Below, piece by piece: positions 33,226 to 41,134 of a stretch of 64,000 bases of DNA. Within the stretch, counting starts at the first letter, position 1. Every line of letters begins with the position of its first letter. A model generated the notes under the pieces. The model ran no database searches, was not told the DNA's origin, and saw only the letters and a list, made by a program, of their open reading frames with translations. The DNA comes from Polynucleobacter meluiroseus. Lineage in GTDB: Bacteria > Pseudomonadota > Gammaproteobacteria > Burkholderiales > Burkholderiaceae. The stretch is taken from assembly GCF_900205755.1 (NCBI RefSeq), contig NZ_OANS01000004.1, forward strand, positions 1 through 64,000, in the 5' to 3' direction. A program made the translations under genes and the position numbers.

Positions 33226-34044
33226 ATGAAAAAAACCTTCCGTTGTTTAGCATTAAGTGCACTGGTATTGGCGGCACTCGCCCCTGCAGCCCAAGCCCAA
33301 TCGAGTCTACCGATCAATGCTGCAGCATCAGTCAATGGAGTCATTATCACTAGTGATGCAGTAGAGCAGGGTATCAAGTCAGCGATTGCGCAGGGTCAAA
33401 AAGAGTCTCCTGAATTGCGTAATCAAATTTTATCCAGATTGATTGAAATCTCCCTGTTAGCGCAACAGGCAGATAAAGATGGCTTGGCAAATACCGATAG
33501 AGCCAATACCCAACTTGCTTTTATTCGTCAGAATTATTTAGCGGATTTAGAGATGTCTACTTTCATAGCTAAAAATCCAGTAACCGATGCTGAGGTTAAA
33601 GCAGAATACGACCGTGAAGTTGCTTCCTTAGGTCCCCAAGGTGAAATCGTTGAATACAAGGTGAGCGATATTGCCGTAGCAACCGAAGCAGATGCACTGG
33701 CAGCCTTAGCCAGAATTAAAAAAGGCGAGTCATTTGATAAGGTAGCGAAGAGCGTGTCTTTGGGGGCAAACAGAGAGCAGGGTGGATTAGTAGGTTGGGT
33801 GCAAGCTGGTCAAGCACTTCCTCAGGTTACGGCAGTATTGGTTAAGCTAAATAAAGGCCAGATTTCACCAGAGCCAATTCAAATGCCGCAAGGATATTTC
33901 TTGGTAAAGTTGGATGATAAGAGAATCTCAAAACCACCTACTCTTGAGCAAGCTAAGCCTGCAATTCAAAATCGCTTAATACAGAAGAAGCAATTTGAAT
34001 ACCTGACTAAGATTAAACAAGATGCAAAAATTATCGTCCAGTAA
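33226..34044 (+). CDS. Periplasmic parvulin-type peptidyl-prolyl isomerase
   Basis: A 272-residue SurA/PpiD-like periplasmic prolyl isomerase. The signal peptide spans about 1-25 (LALSALVLAALAPAAQAQS). An N-terminal chaperone-like helical region (about 35-130) precedes one PpiC/rotamase domain (about 140-235) with VSDIAVATEADALAALARIKKG, FDKVAKSVSLGANREQGGLV and PEPIQMPQGYFLVKLDDKR; these are the typical rotamase strands. It assists folding of outer-membrane proteins. ATG 33226 with AGGAG eight bases before is preferred to the earlier in-frame start, and a clear terminator follows. Confidence 0.85.
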   Translation: MKKTFRCLALSALVLAALAPAAQAQSSLPINAAASVNGVIITSDAVEQGIKSAIAQGQKESPELRNQILSRLIEISLLAQQADKDGLANTDRANTQLAFIRQNYLADLEMSTFIAKNPVTDAEVKAEYDREVASLGPQGEIVEYKVSDIAVATEADALAALARIKKGESFDKVAKSVSLGANREQGGLVGWVQAGQALPQVTAVLVKLNKGQISPEPIQMPQGYFLVKLDDKRISKPPTLEQAKPAIQNRLIQKKQFEYLTKIKQDAKIIVQ

Positions 34045-34066
34045 ATTTAGTAGTGCATTCTGATGA

Positions 34067-34090
34067 GGGCGCCCAGTTAGCGCCCTTTTT
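34067..34090 (+). terminator. Rho-independent terminator after the parvulin gene
   Basis: GGGCGC (34067-34072) and GCGCCC (34080-34085) form a perfect stem with a seven-base loop, followed at once by TTTTT. It lies about 20 bp after the stop codon. Confidence 0.85.
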
Positions 34091-34108
34091 CATTGCTTAA
34101 AAGCGTAT

Positions 34109-34366
34109 TTAGGCTTTGAGATTTTTTGGAGGAGGAATGCGAATTTGACTATTTAATAAATCAATCGCTGCAGCCCATTCGGCATCTTTGAGTAATTCGT
34201 CTCTTAAGAAATCTCTTTGATCTTTTGTAAAGAAATCCACTTCTGCTAGAACAATAGAATCTGCTAGTGGGGCATGTTGCGCAATAAATTGGGTTATTTC
34301 TGCATGTCCTGATGCTAAGCCTAGCTGCTCAAATAAATCTTTGAGGGGATGAATAATGGATTTCAT
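34109..34366 (-). CDS. DUF2789 family small protein
   Basis: An 85-residue protein of the DUF2789 family. The matching pattern includes PLKDLFEQLGLASG near the start, ITQFIAQHAPLADSIVLAEV, then the conserved FTKDQRDFLRDELLKDAEWA and AIDLLNSQIR. These proteins are small, helical and cytoplasmic, with unknown function. It is a single gene reading towards the terminator of the parvulin gene. Its start region faces the divergent fumC gene, whose GTG start is about 120 bp away. Confidence 0.8.
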   Translation of the reverse strand: MKSIIHPLKDLFEQLGLASGHAEITQFIAQHAPLADSIVLAEVDFFTKDQRDFLRDELLKDAEWAAAIDLLNSQIRIPPPKNLKA

Positions 34367-34484
34367 GTTTTATCCCTGGGTTGTACAGATGGTTGTTGGA
34401 CATTAGCTCCAATAAGTACATAGTACTGCGGTATTGACCAAATAGCCTACTGACATAACAATAGTTCGGGTATAAGATAAGTGC

Positions 34485-35870
34485 GTGAGCACATATAGAT
34501 CAGAAACAGATAGCTTGGGGAGTATCGACGTTCTACAAGACCGATTGTGGGGCGCGCAGACGCAACGCTCATTAATTCAGTTCGCTATTTCTACTGAAAA
34601 AATGCCCTTAGAATTTATTCGTGCGTTAGCTTTAGTTAAACAGGCCTGTATTGTGGTCAATCAAGAATTAGGCTTGCTACCCGTACAAAAATCGGAGCCC
34701 CTGTCGCGGGCGGTGGCTGAAGTCCTATCCGGTAAGTTGGATCATGAATTTCCCTTGTCTATTTGGCAAACAGGGTCTGGTACTCAAACCAATATGAATA
34801 TGAATGAGGTTCTTGCCAACCGAGCCATCCAGTTCATGGGCGGGCAGTTGGGTAAAGATCATTACCTGCACCCGAATGATGATGTCAATTTAGGGCAATC
34901 TTCAAATGACGTCATTCCCACGGCTATGCATGTGGCAGGGGCTCAGCAAATCACTACTCAGTTATTTCCAGCCCTGATTCATTTGTTAGCAAGTTTGGAA
35001 AAAAAGAAAAATGAATTTGCTAGTATTATCAAAATAGGTAGAACCCATTTACAAGATGCCGTGCCTTTGACGCTTGGACAAGAATTTTCAGGCTATGTGG
35101 AACAACTGCAATTAGCCAAACAGGCGATTGAACTGGCTCTACCTCAACTATACGCGTTGGCAATTGGCGCAACAGCCGTCGGTACCGGTTTTAATACCCA
35201 TCCTCAGTTTGGCAAGCGAGTAGCGGAAGTACTTAAGAAGGAGACTGACCTTCCTTTTTTATCCGCACCTAATAAGTTTGCCGCACTCGCGGGGCATGAG
35301 CCAATCGTTTTTGTTCATGGGGCTCTAAAAGCTTTAGCTGTTGCCTTAATGAAGATCTCTACAGATATTCGGTGGTTGGCATCTGGCCCGCGATCTGGCT
35401 TGGGTGAGTTGAGCATTCCTGAAAATGAGCCAGGAAGCTCCATCATGCCTGGCAAGGTGAATCCGACCCAATGTGAGGCCTTGGCAATGCTTTGCTATCA
35501 AGTGATGGGCAACGATGTCACCATCAGCTTGGGCGCCGCTTCTGGAAATTTTGAACTCAATGTTTACAAACCCGTCATTTTGCATAATTTTTTGCAGAGT
35601 ATTCGTTTGTTAGCCGATGGGATACGCTCATTTGATCAATTTTGCGCACAAGGTATTAGTCCAAATATAGAGCGCATTGATGAATTGATGCAGCGCTCAT
35701 TAATGCTGGTGACTGCCTTGAGTCCCCACATTGGATATGAGCATTGCGCAACAATTGCTAAACAAGCACACGAAAAAAATCTCAGCCTCAAGGAGGCGAC
35801 ATTAGCGAGTGGCTTTGTTACGGAAGAGCAATTTAATAAATGGGTTGATCCTAAGGCATTTATTCAGTAA
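34485..35870 (+). CDS. fumC: Class II fumarate hydratase FumC
   Basis: A 461-residue fumarase of the oxygen-stable, iron-free class, which interconverts fumarate and L-malate in the TCA cycle. The fumarase/aspartase superfamily signature [10 protein letters not shown] is at 317-326, and other family parts are [18 protein letters not shown] (about 98-115), [14 protein letters not shown] (about 136-149) and [16 protein letters not shown] (about 185-200). The start is GTG 34485. It is convergent with the acyl-CoA dehydrogenase gene, whose stop lies only five bases away, and shares no obvious terminator with it. Confidence 0.95.
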   Translation: MSTYRSETDSLGSIDVLQDRLWGAQTQRSLIQFAISTEKMPLEFIRALALVKQACIVVNQELGLLPVQKSEPLSRAVAEVLSGKLDHEFPLSIWQTGSGTQTNMNMNEVLANRAIQFMGGQLGKDHYLHPNDDVNLGQSSNDVIPTAMHVAGAQQITTQLFPALIHLLASLEKKKNEFASIIKIGRTHLQDAVPLTLGQEFSGYVEQLQLAKQAIELALPQLYALAIGATAVGTGFNTHPQFGKRVAEVLKKETDLPFLSAPNKFAALAGHEPIVFVHGALKALAVALMKISTDIRWLASGPRSGLGELSIPENEPGSSIMPGKVNPTQCEALAMLCYQVMGNDVTISLGAASGNFELNVYKPVILHNFLQSIRLLADGIRSFDQFCAQGISPNIERIDELMQRSLMLVTALSPHIGYEHCATIAKQAHEKNLSLKEATLASGFVTEEQFNKWVDPKAFIQ

Positions 35871-35875
35871 ACGAC

Positions 35876-37657
35876 TTAAAACTGTTCAGGCACTAAAGCA
35901 AGCGTAGATTTACTACCTTCAATAATAGAGCCTGCTATTCCAGGTGCCTTGGTCATTAGGTGCTCCGCATGAAATCGGGCGGTAGCAATCTTAGCTGAAT
36001 AAAAAGCGATATCTTGCCCCAACTTTTGTTCCGCTACTAGTAAGGCTATGGCCATTTTCCAACCAGACACTAACAAGCCAGTAAGCATCAGATAAGGAAC
36101 GCTACCTGCAAATACTGCTTTGATGTCGGTTTTTACATTTGCCAGAATGTAAGTAATAGCCTCTTCAAACACCTCTCGTGTAACAGCTAGTTGCTTGAGC
36201 ACCGCTAAGGCATCAGCGGATGCGCTAATGGCAAGGTCACGCTCAGTCTGCTTAATTTGTTGAGCAAGAAGACGGGCAATAGCGCCGCCATCGCGCACTG
36301 TTTTTCTGCCAACAAAGTCATTTGCCTGAATTGCGGTAGTACCCTCATAAATCGTCAGAATACGGGCATCACGATAGTATTGTGCAGCACCCGTTTCTTC
36401 AATAAAACCCATGCCACCATGCACCTGCACACCAAGGCTTGCCACCTCAATCGACATCTCGGTAGAGAAGCCTTTAATTACCGGCACCAGAAATTCATAA
36501 AGCGCCATTTGTTCTTTGCGTACGGCTAGATCAGGATCATGGTGCGCCCGATCCGACATGGCAGCTGCCACATAAGCCATTGCGCGTGCACCTTCTGTAT
36601 AAGCGCGCATCGTCATTAACATCCGCCGTACATCTGGTTGATGAATAATGCTTACCGGTCCAGGAGAACCTATGAGGTCACGACTTTGTACGCGATCTTT
36701 AGCGTAGTGAACGGCTTTTTGATAAGCGCGATCTGCAATCGCAATGCCTTGCAAGCCTACTGCGAAGCGAGCGGCATTCATCATGACAAACATGTATTCC
36801 AGTCCGCGGTTTTCTTCGCCGATCAAATACCCAATTGCACCGCCAGCATCACCAAATTGCAGGACAGCAGTAGGACTAGCTTTAATGCCCAGCTTATGCT
36901 CAATCGACACGCAATGCACGTCATTACGTTCTCCTAAAGAACCATCTGCATTGACCAAAAACTTAGGCACAACAAATAGAGAGATACCTTTGACGCCTTC
37001 GGGCGCATCTGGTGTGCGTGCTAAGACAAGGTGCACGATATTTTCAGTCATATCGTGCTCACCGTACGTGATGTAGATCTTAGTACCAAAAATTCGATAT
37101 ATGCCGTCTGACTGGGGTACTGCGCGTGAACGAATCATCGCCAGATCAGAGCCGGCTTGCGGCTCAGTCAAATTCATGGTGCCGGTCCATTTACCACTCA
37201 CCATATTGGGTAAAAAGCGATTTTGGAGTTCTTCGCTGCCTGCAGTCAACAGGGCCTCAATGGCGCCATCCGTCAGCAAAGGAGCGAGTGCAAACGAAAG
37301 GTTTGCCGCATTCGACATTTCTATGCAGGCTGTTGCAATGAGCTTAGGTAAGGCTTGACCGCCAAACTCTGTCGGGTGAACAACTCCTTGCCAGCCAGCT
37401 GCAGTGTATTGTTGAAAGGCCGCTTTAAATCCTGGTGTAGTAGTGACCACGCCATTTTTCCAGGTGCTGGGATGTTTATCGCCTTCCCAGTTTAGGGGCG
37501 CTAACACCTCCTCGCAAAACTTGGCTGATTCTTCTAGTACTGCGTCAGCGGTTTCAGAGCCGCAGTCTTCAAAGCCCGGCAGGAGCGTCAGTTGATCTAG
37601 TTGCGCAAGCTCATTCATGACAAACAGCATGTCTTTCACTGGGGCGGTATAGCTCAT
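35876..37657 (-). CDS. Acyl-CoA dehydrogenase, large (595-residue) class, second copy
   Basis: A 593-residue flavoenzyme of the FadE-like large acyl-CoA dehydrogenase group that does the first beta-oxidation step. Residues about 150-180 hold GKWTGTMNLTEPQAGSDLAM (flavin-binding/substrate region), and the catalytic glutamate lies in ILTIYEGTTAIQANDFVGRK near residue 445. The C-terminal extension (about 480-593) is typical of this longer class. It is the last gene of the TetR-led operon, after etfA by about 50 bp, which supplies its electron acceptor. The paralogue at 43596-45383 is the first catabolic gene of the operon. Confidence 0.88.
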   Translation of the reverse strand: MSYTAPVKDMLFVMNELAQLDQLTLLPGFEDCGSETADAVLEESAKFCEEVLAPLNWEGDKHPSTWKNGVVTTTPGFKAAFQQYTAAGWQGVVHPTEFGGQALPKLIATACIEMSNAANLSFALAPLLTDGAIEALLTAGSEELQNRFLPNMVSGKWTGTMNLTEPQAGSDLAMIRSRAVPQSDGIYRIFGTKIYITYGEHDMTENIVHLVLARTPDAPEGVKGISLFVVPKFLVNADGSLGERNDVHCVSIEHKLGIKASPTAVLQFGDAGGAIGYLIGEENRGLEYMFVMMNAARFAVGLQGIAIADRAYQKAVHYAKDRVQSRDLIGSPGPVSIIHQPDVRRMLMTMRAYTEGARAMAYVAAAMSDRAHHDPDLAVRKEQMALYEFLVPVIKGFSTEMSIEVASLGVQVHGGMGFIEETGAAQYYRDARILTIYEGTTAIQANDFVGRKTVRDGGAIARLLAQQIKQTERDLAISASADALAVLKQLAVTREVFEEAITYILANVKTDIKAVFAGSVPYLMLTGLLVSGWKMAIALLVAEQKLGQDIAFYSAKIATARFHAEHLMTKAPGIAGSIIEGSKSTLALVPEQF

Positions 37658-37704
37658 GACAACTCCTGTAAAGGCAAATGCGGTAAAGTGGTAAAAACCG
37701 GGTT

Positions 37705-38640
37705 CTAACTTAACGCTTTGGTTAACTCAGGAACCGCGGTAAATAAGTCGGCTACCAGACCATAATCAGCCACTCCAAAGATAGGCGCTTCTGGATCTTT
37801 GTTAATCGCGACGATCACCTTGGAATCCTTCATGCCAGCAAGGTGTTGAATTGCCCCTGAGATACCGACGGCAACATAAAGTTCAGGAGCAACAATCTTC
37901 CCGGTTTGACCTACTTGATAGTCGTTAGGAACGTAACCAGCGTCAACAGCAGCACGCGAGGCGCCTAAAGCGGCATGTAAGGTGTCGGCTAAAGGCATGA
38001 TCAACTCTGCGTATTTTTCACCAGAGCCTAAGCCACGACCGCCCGACACAATAATCTTTGCGCTGGTGAGTTCAGGTCGATTAGTCTGAGTGAGTTCACG
38101 CCCTACAAAAGTTGATTTACCGAGATCTGCTACGAAAGCATGTTCCTCAATTGCTGCTGAGCCACCAGTTGCAGCTACCGGATCAAAGCCCGTGGTGCGC
38201 ACTGTAATGACTTTAATTGGGTCGCTAGACTGCACGGTTGCAATCGCATTACCTGCATAAATGGGGCGCCCAAAGGTATCCACACTATCGACTTTGATGA
38301 CATCGGATAGTTGAGCAACATCAAGCTTGGCGGCAACACGCGGCATCACGTTTTTACCATTAGCGGTTGCTGGTGCCAAGAGATGACTATACCCATTTGC
38401 TAGTGATAGAATCTGCGCAGCTAAAGGCTCCGCCAATTGATCTACCAAGTGGAGGTCATCCACTACGATGATATTGCGAACTCCAGGAATACCAGCAGCC
38501 GCTTGTGCAACTGTATCCACAGCGCTACCAGCAACCAATATATCTACTTCTGGTGCGCATTGCAGTGCCGCTGCAACTGTATTGAGAGTGCTGGCTTTTA
38601 AGGAGTGGTTATCGTGTTCCGCTATAACAAGTGCTGCCAT
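37705..38640 (-). CDS. etfA: Electron transfer flavoprotein alpha subunit
   Basis: A 311-residue FAD-binding alpha subunit (FixB/EtfA) that with EtfB carries electrons from acyl-CoA dehydrogenases to ETF-quinone oxidoreductase. The C-terminal FAD-binding domain has IIVSGGRGLGSGEKYAEL (about 197-214), then ALGASRAAVDAGYVPNDYQVGQTGK (about 223-247), LYVAVGISGAIQHLAGM and IVAINKDPEAPIFGVADYGLV, all strongly conserved. The N-terminal LIAE-like start is intact. Its start abuts the etfB stop (38640/38641), so they are coupled. Confidence 0.95.
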   Translation of the reverse strand: MAALVIAEHDNHSLKASTLNTVAAALQCAPEVDILVAGSAVDTVAQAAAGIPGVRNIIVVDDLHLVDQLAEPLAAQILSLANGYSHLLAPATANGKNVMPRVAAKLDVAQLSDVIKVDSVDTFGRPIYAGNAIATVQSSDPIKVITVRTTGFDPVAATGGSAAIEEHAFVADLGKSTFVGRELTQTNRPELTSAKIIVSGGRGLGSGEKYAELIMPLADTLHAALGASRAAVDAGYVPNDYQVGQTGKIVAPELYVAVGISGAIQHLAGMKDSKVIVAINKDPEAPIFGVADYGLVADLFTAVPELTKALS

Positions 38641-39390
38641 TTAAATCACCTTCGCTTCATTTTTGAGTTTTTCAATCAGAGTCGCTACATCAGGAACGAT
38701 CACGCCTGCACTGCGCTTTGGGGGCTCTGCTACTTTGAGAGTTTTGAGGCGCGGCGCAATATCTACACCTAGTTCATCAGGCTTGATGATTTCAATCATC
38801 TTCTTTTTCGCCTTCATGATGTTCGGCAGGGTGACATAACGAGGCTCATTTAAACGCAGGTCTGTAGTAATTACTGCAGGCAATTGCAGTGCAATGGTCT
38901 CTAGCCCACCATCGACTTCTCGAGTCACTTTGGCAATACCATCAGCTACCTGCACCTTTGAGGCAAAGGTGCCTTGCGGTAAATCGAGGAGGCTAGCTAG
39001 CATTTGACCCGTTTGATTGCTGTCGTCATCAATCGCTTGCTTACCTAAAATGACGATTTGCGCTGCTTCTTTAGTCACCAGCGCTTTTAAAAGTTTAGCG
39101 ACAGCAAGCGGCTGTAACTCTGCATCACTTTCTACTAAGATGGCGCGATCGGCACCAATTGCTAAAGCGGTACGTAAGGTTTCTTGACATTGAGTGGGTC
39201 CTGCCGAGACCACAATGATCTCAGTGGCTATGCCCGCTTCTTTTAAGCGCACGGCCTCTTCAACTGCAATCTCATCAAATGGGTTCATACTCATTTTGAC
39301 ATTGGCAATATCTACGCCCGACTGGTCTGACTTGACGCGCACTTTGACGTTGTAATCTACAACCCGTTTTACCGCAACTAAGATCTTCAT
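38641..39390 (-). CDS. etfB: Electron transfer flavoprotein beta subunit
   Basis: A 249-residue beta subunit of electron transfer flavoprotein. Conserved sequences are [19 protein letters not shown] at the start, [20 protein letters not shown] (about 31-50), the AMP-binding part [20 protein letters not shown] (about 112-131) and [14 protein letters not shown] (about 185-199). The length is normal. It lies in the middle of the beta-oxidation operon, between the DUF2147 gene and etfA. No iron-sulfur ETF-quinone oxidoreductase gene is visible in the window, so that must lie elsewhere. Confidence 0.95.
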   Translation of the reverse strand: MKILVAVKRVVDYNVKVRVKSDQSGVDIANVKMSMNPFDEIAVEEAVRLKEAGIATEIIVVSAGPTQCQETLRTALAIGADRAILVESDAELQPLAVAKLLKALVTKEAAQIVILGKQAIDDDSNQTGQMLASLLDLPQGTFASKVQVADGIAKVTREVDGGLETIALQLPAVITTDLRLNEPRYVTLPNIMKAKKKMIEIIKPDELGVDIAPRLKTLKVAEPPKRSAGVIVPDVATLIEKLKNEAKVI

Positions 39391-39424
39391 CTGTTTGTTC
39401 TCAATCTACTAAAGGAAATGATGT

Positions 39425-39892
39425 CTATTGCTCTACTTTGTACCAAACTTGAGTTCTACCAAGCAGGGGAATACCAATATAACCTCTGACATCCATTTTT
39501 TTACCATCTTCAGTCATGAGTTTGACTTTATATGTCTCACCTTCTTTTGGATCGAGGATATAACCGCCTGACCATGTACCGGATTGATCCTGCTTCAGAT
39601 CGGTCATGATTTTCATCCCAATGAGCGGCTGGTCTTTGCGCGCATCCTTGCATAAATTGCATTTTACCAAAGGGACTTCATTAGCGAGGGGGAAGGTTTT
39701 GATAATGGTACCTTCTAAAAGCCCGTTGATTTGTTCGATCTTGATTAAAGAGGCTGGCTGATTCGTTTTGTCATCGATGGTTTTCCAAGTGCCAATAGCG
39801 GGATCGAGGCCTTGTGCCAAGGCCAAAGAGGCAATCGTACAAAGGCCCAGTGGCAATATCATCAATTGTGAAAGCCGAGAGATAAACTTCAT
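39425..39892 (-). CDS. DUF2147 exported protein
   Basis: A 155-residue periplasmic protein of the DUF2147 family. The signal peptide is about 1-26 (LSQLMILPLGLCTIASLALAQ), followed by the family-defining GTWKTIDDKTNQPASLIKI (about 33-51), a CNLCKDARKDQPLIGMKIM segment with two cysteines and a C-terminal GRTQVWYKV. ATG 39892 is selected because it gives a normal signal peptide; an earlier in-frame start at 39907 only adds five residues. Its location inside the beta-oxidation operon is unexpected and may be incidental. Lipocalin-like beta structure is reported for the family; here I only note the pattern. Confidence 0.8.
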   Translation of the reverse strand: MKFISRLSQLMILPLGLCTIASLALAQGLDPAIGTWKTIDDKTNQPASLIKIEQINGLLEGTIIKTFPLANEVPLVKCNLCKDARKDQPLIGMKIMTDLKQDQSGTWSGGYILDPKEGETYKVKLMTEDGKKMDVRGYIGIPLLGRTQVWYKVEQ

Positions 39893-39916
39893 TAAAGCCC
39901 CAGTCAATTTTTTAAT

Positions 39917-41116
39917 CTAACAGCGTTCAAAAATACCTGCTGCACCCATACCCGTGCCAACACACATAGTGACCATGCCGTATTTTAGTTTTCTTCTTTG
40001 CATCGCATGTATTAAAGTAACCGCCCGAATGGCCCCGGTTGCTCCTAAGGGATGCCCTAAAGCAATGGCACTGCCAAGAGGGTTGACTTTGTTGGGGTCG
40101 AGCTTGAGGTCGCGCATGACCGCTAGCGACTGCGCTGCGAAGGCCTCATTGAGTTCAATCCAATCCAGATCATCTTGAGTTAAACCAGCAAGTTTTAAGG
40201 CAGCAGGAATGGCTTCTTTTGGACCAATACCCATGATTTCTGGGGGAACACCTTTGACTGCGAAACTCACGAAGCGAGCTAAGGGAGTCAGACCATATTC
40301 TTTAACGGCTTTCTCACTCGCTAAGATCAGAATACCAACACCATCAGAGGTTTGTGAGCTATTACCTGCAGTTACACTGCCTTTAGCAGCAAAAAGGGAT
40401 TTCAGTTTCGCCAAGCTCTCGAGTGAAGTGTCAGTTCTAGGACCGTCATCTTGTTTGTAATCATGCCACTGAACATCCACTTGGCCTTCAGCTACATTCA
40501 TTGTGCGCTGTGCGACTTTTACTGGAAAGATTTCGGCATCGAATTCACCGGCGGCTTGCGCGGCAATGGCTTTTTGATGGGAAGCTAAAGCAAAGGCGTC
40601 TTGGTCCTCACGGCTAATATTCCATTGGGTTGCTACCTTTTCAGCGGTAAGGCCCATGCCGTAGGCAATACCAATGTTTTCATCACCCCTAAAAATCTCT
40701 GGAGAGAGCGAAGGGGTGTTGCCACCCATGGGCACCATGCTCATTGACTCTACGCCACCTGCAATCATGACATCAGCTTCACCAACCCGAATACGGTCTG
40801 CAGCCATGGCAATGGCATTTAATCCCGAAGAGCAGAAGCGATTAACAGTAATACCACCAACGGTATTAGGTAAGCCACCAAGCAGTAGACCAATACGGGC
40901 AATATTGAGACCTTGCTGCGCTTCTGGCATTGCGCAACCAATAATCGCATCCTCTATCGCTGCAGGGTCCAGGGTGGGAACTTGAGATAGAGCATGTGTA
41001 ATGGCAACACCTAGTAAGTCATCGGGACGGGTATTTTTTAGAGAGCCTCGACCCGCTTTACCAACTCCACTGCGAGTGGCGGCAACAATGTAAGCATCTT
41101 GAATATTTTTCATCAT
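39917..41116 (-). CDS. Acetyl-CoA acyltransferase (3-ketoacyl-CoA thiolase)
   Basis: A 399-residue thiolase that cleaves 3-ketoacyl-CoA to acetyl-CoA and a shortened acyl-CoA. The nucleophilic Cys95 is in NRFCSSGLNAIAMAAD (about 92-107). The second catalytic pair is GHPLGATGAIRA (His about 354) and MCVGTGMGAAGIFE (Cys about 384). VESMSMVPMGG also matches the family. It is part of the FadN-thiolase-dehydrogenase operon, directly after the multifunctional enzyme (about 18 bp). Two ATG codons start the gene; the first is used. Confidence 0.93.
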   Translation of the reverse strand: MMKNIQDAYIVAATRSGVGKAGRGSLKNTRPDDLLGVAITHALSQVPTLDPAAIEDAIIGCAMPEAQQGLNIARIGLLLGGLPNTVGGITVNRFCSSGLNAIAMAADRIRVGEADVMIAGGVESMSMVPMGGNTPSLSPEIFRGDENIGIAYGMGLTAEKVATQWNISREDQDAFALASHQKAIAAQAAGEFDAEIFPVKVAQRTMNVAEGQVDVQWHDYKQDDGPRTDTSLESLAKLKSLFAAKGSVTAGNSSQTSDGVGILILASEKAVKEYGLTPLARFVSFAVKGVPPEIMGIGPKEAIPAALKLAGLTQDDLDWIELNEAFAAQSLAVMRDLKLDPNKVNPLGSAIALGHPLGATGAIRAVTLIHAMQRRKLKYGMVTMCVGTGMGAAGIFERC

Positions 41117-41134
41117 GAATGTTTTCTTAGTGAA

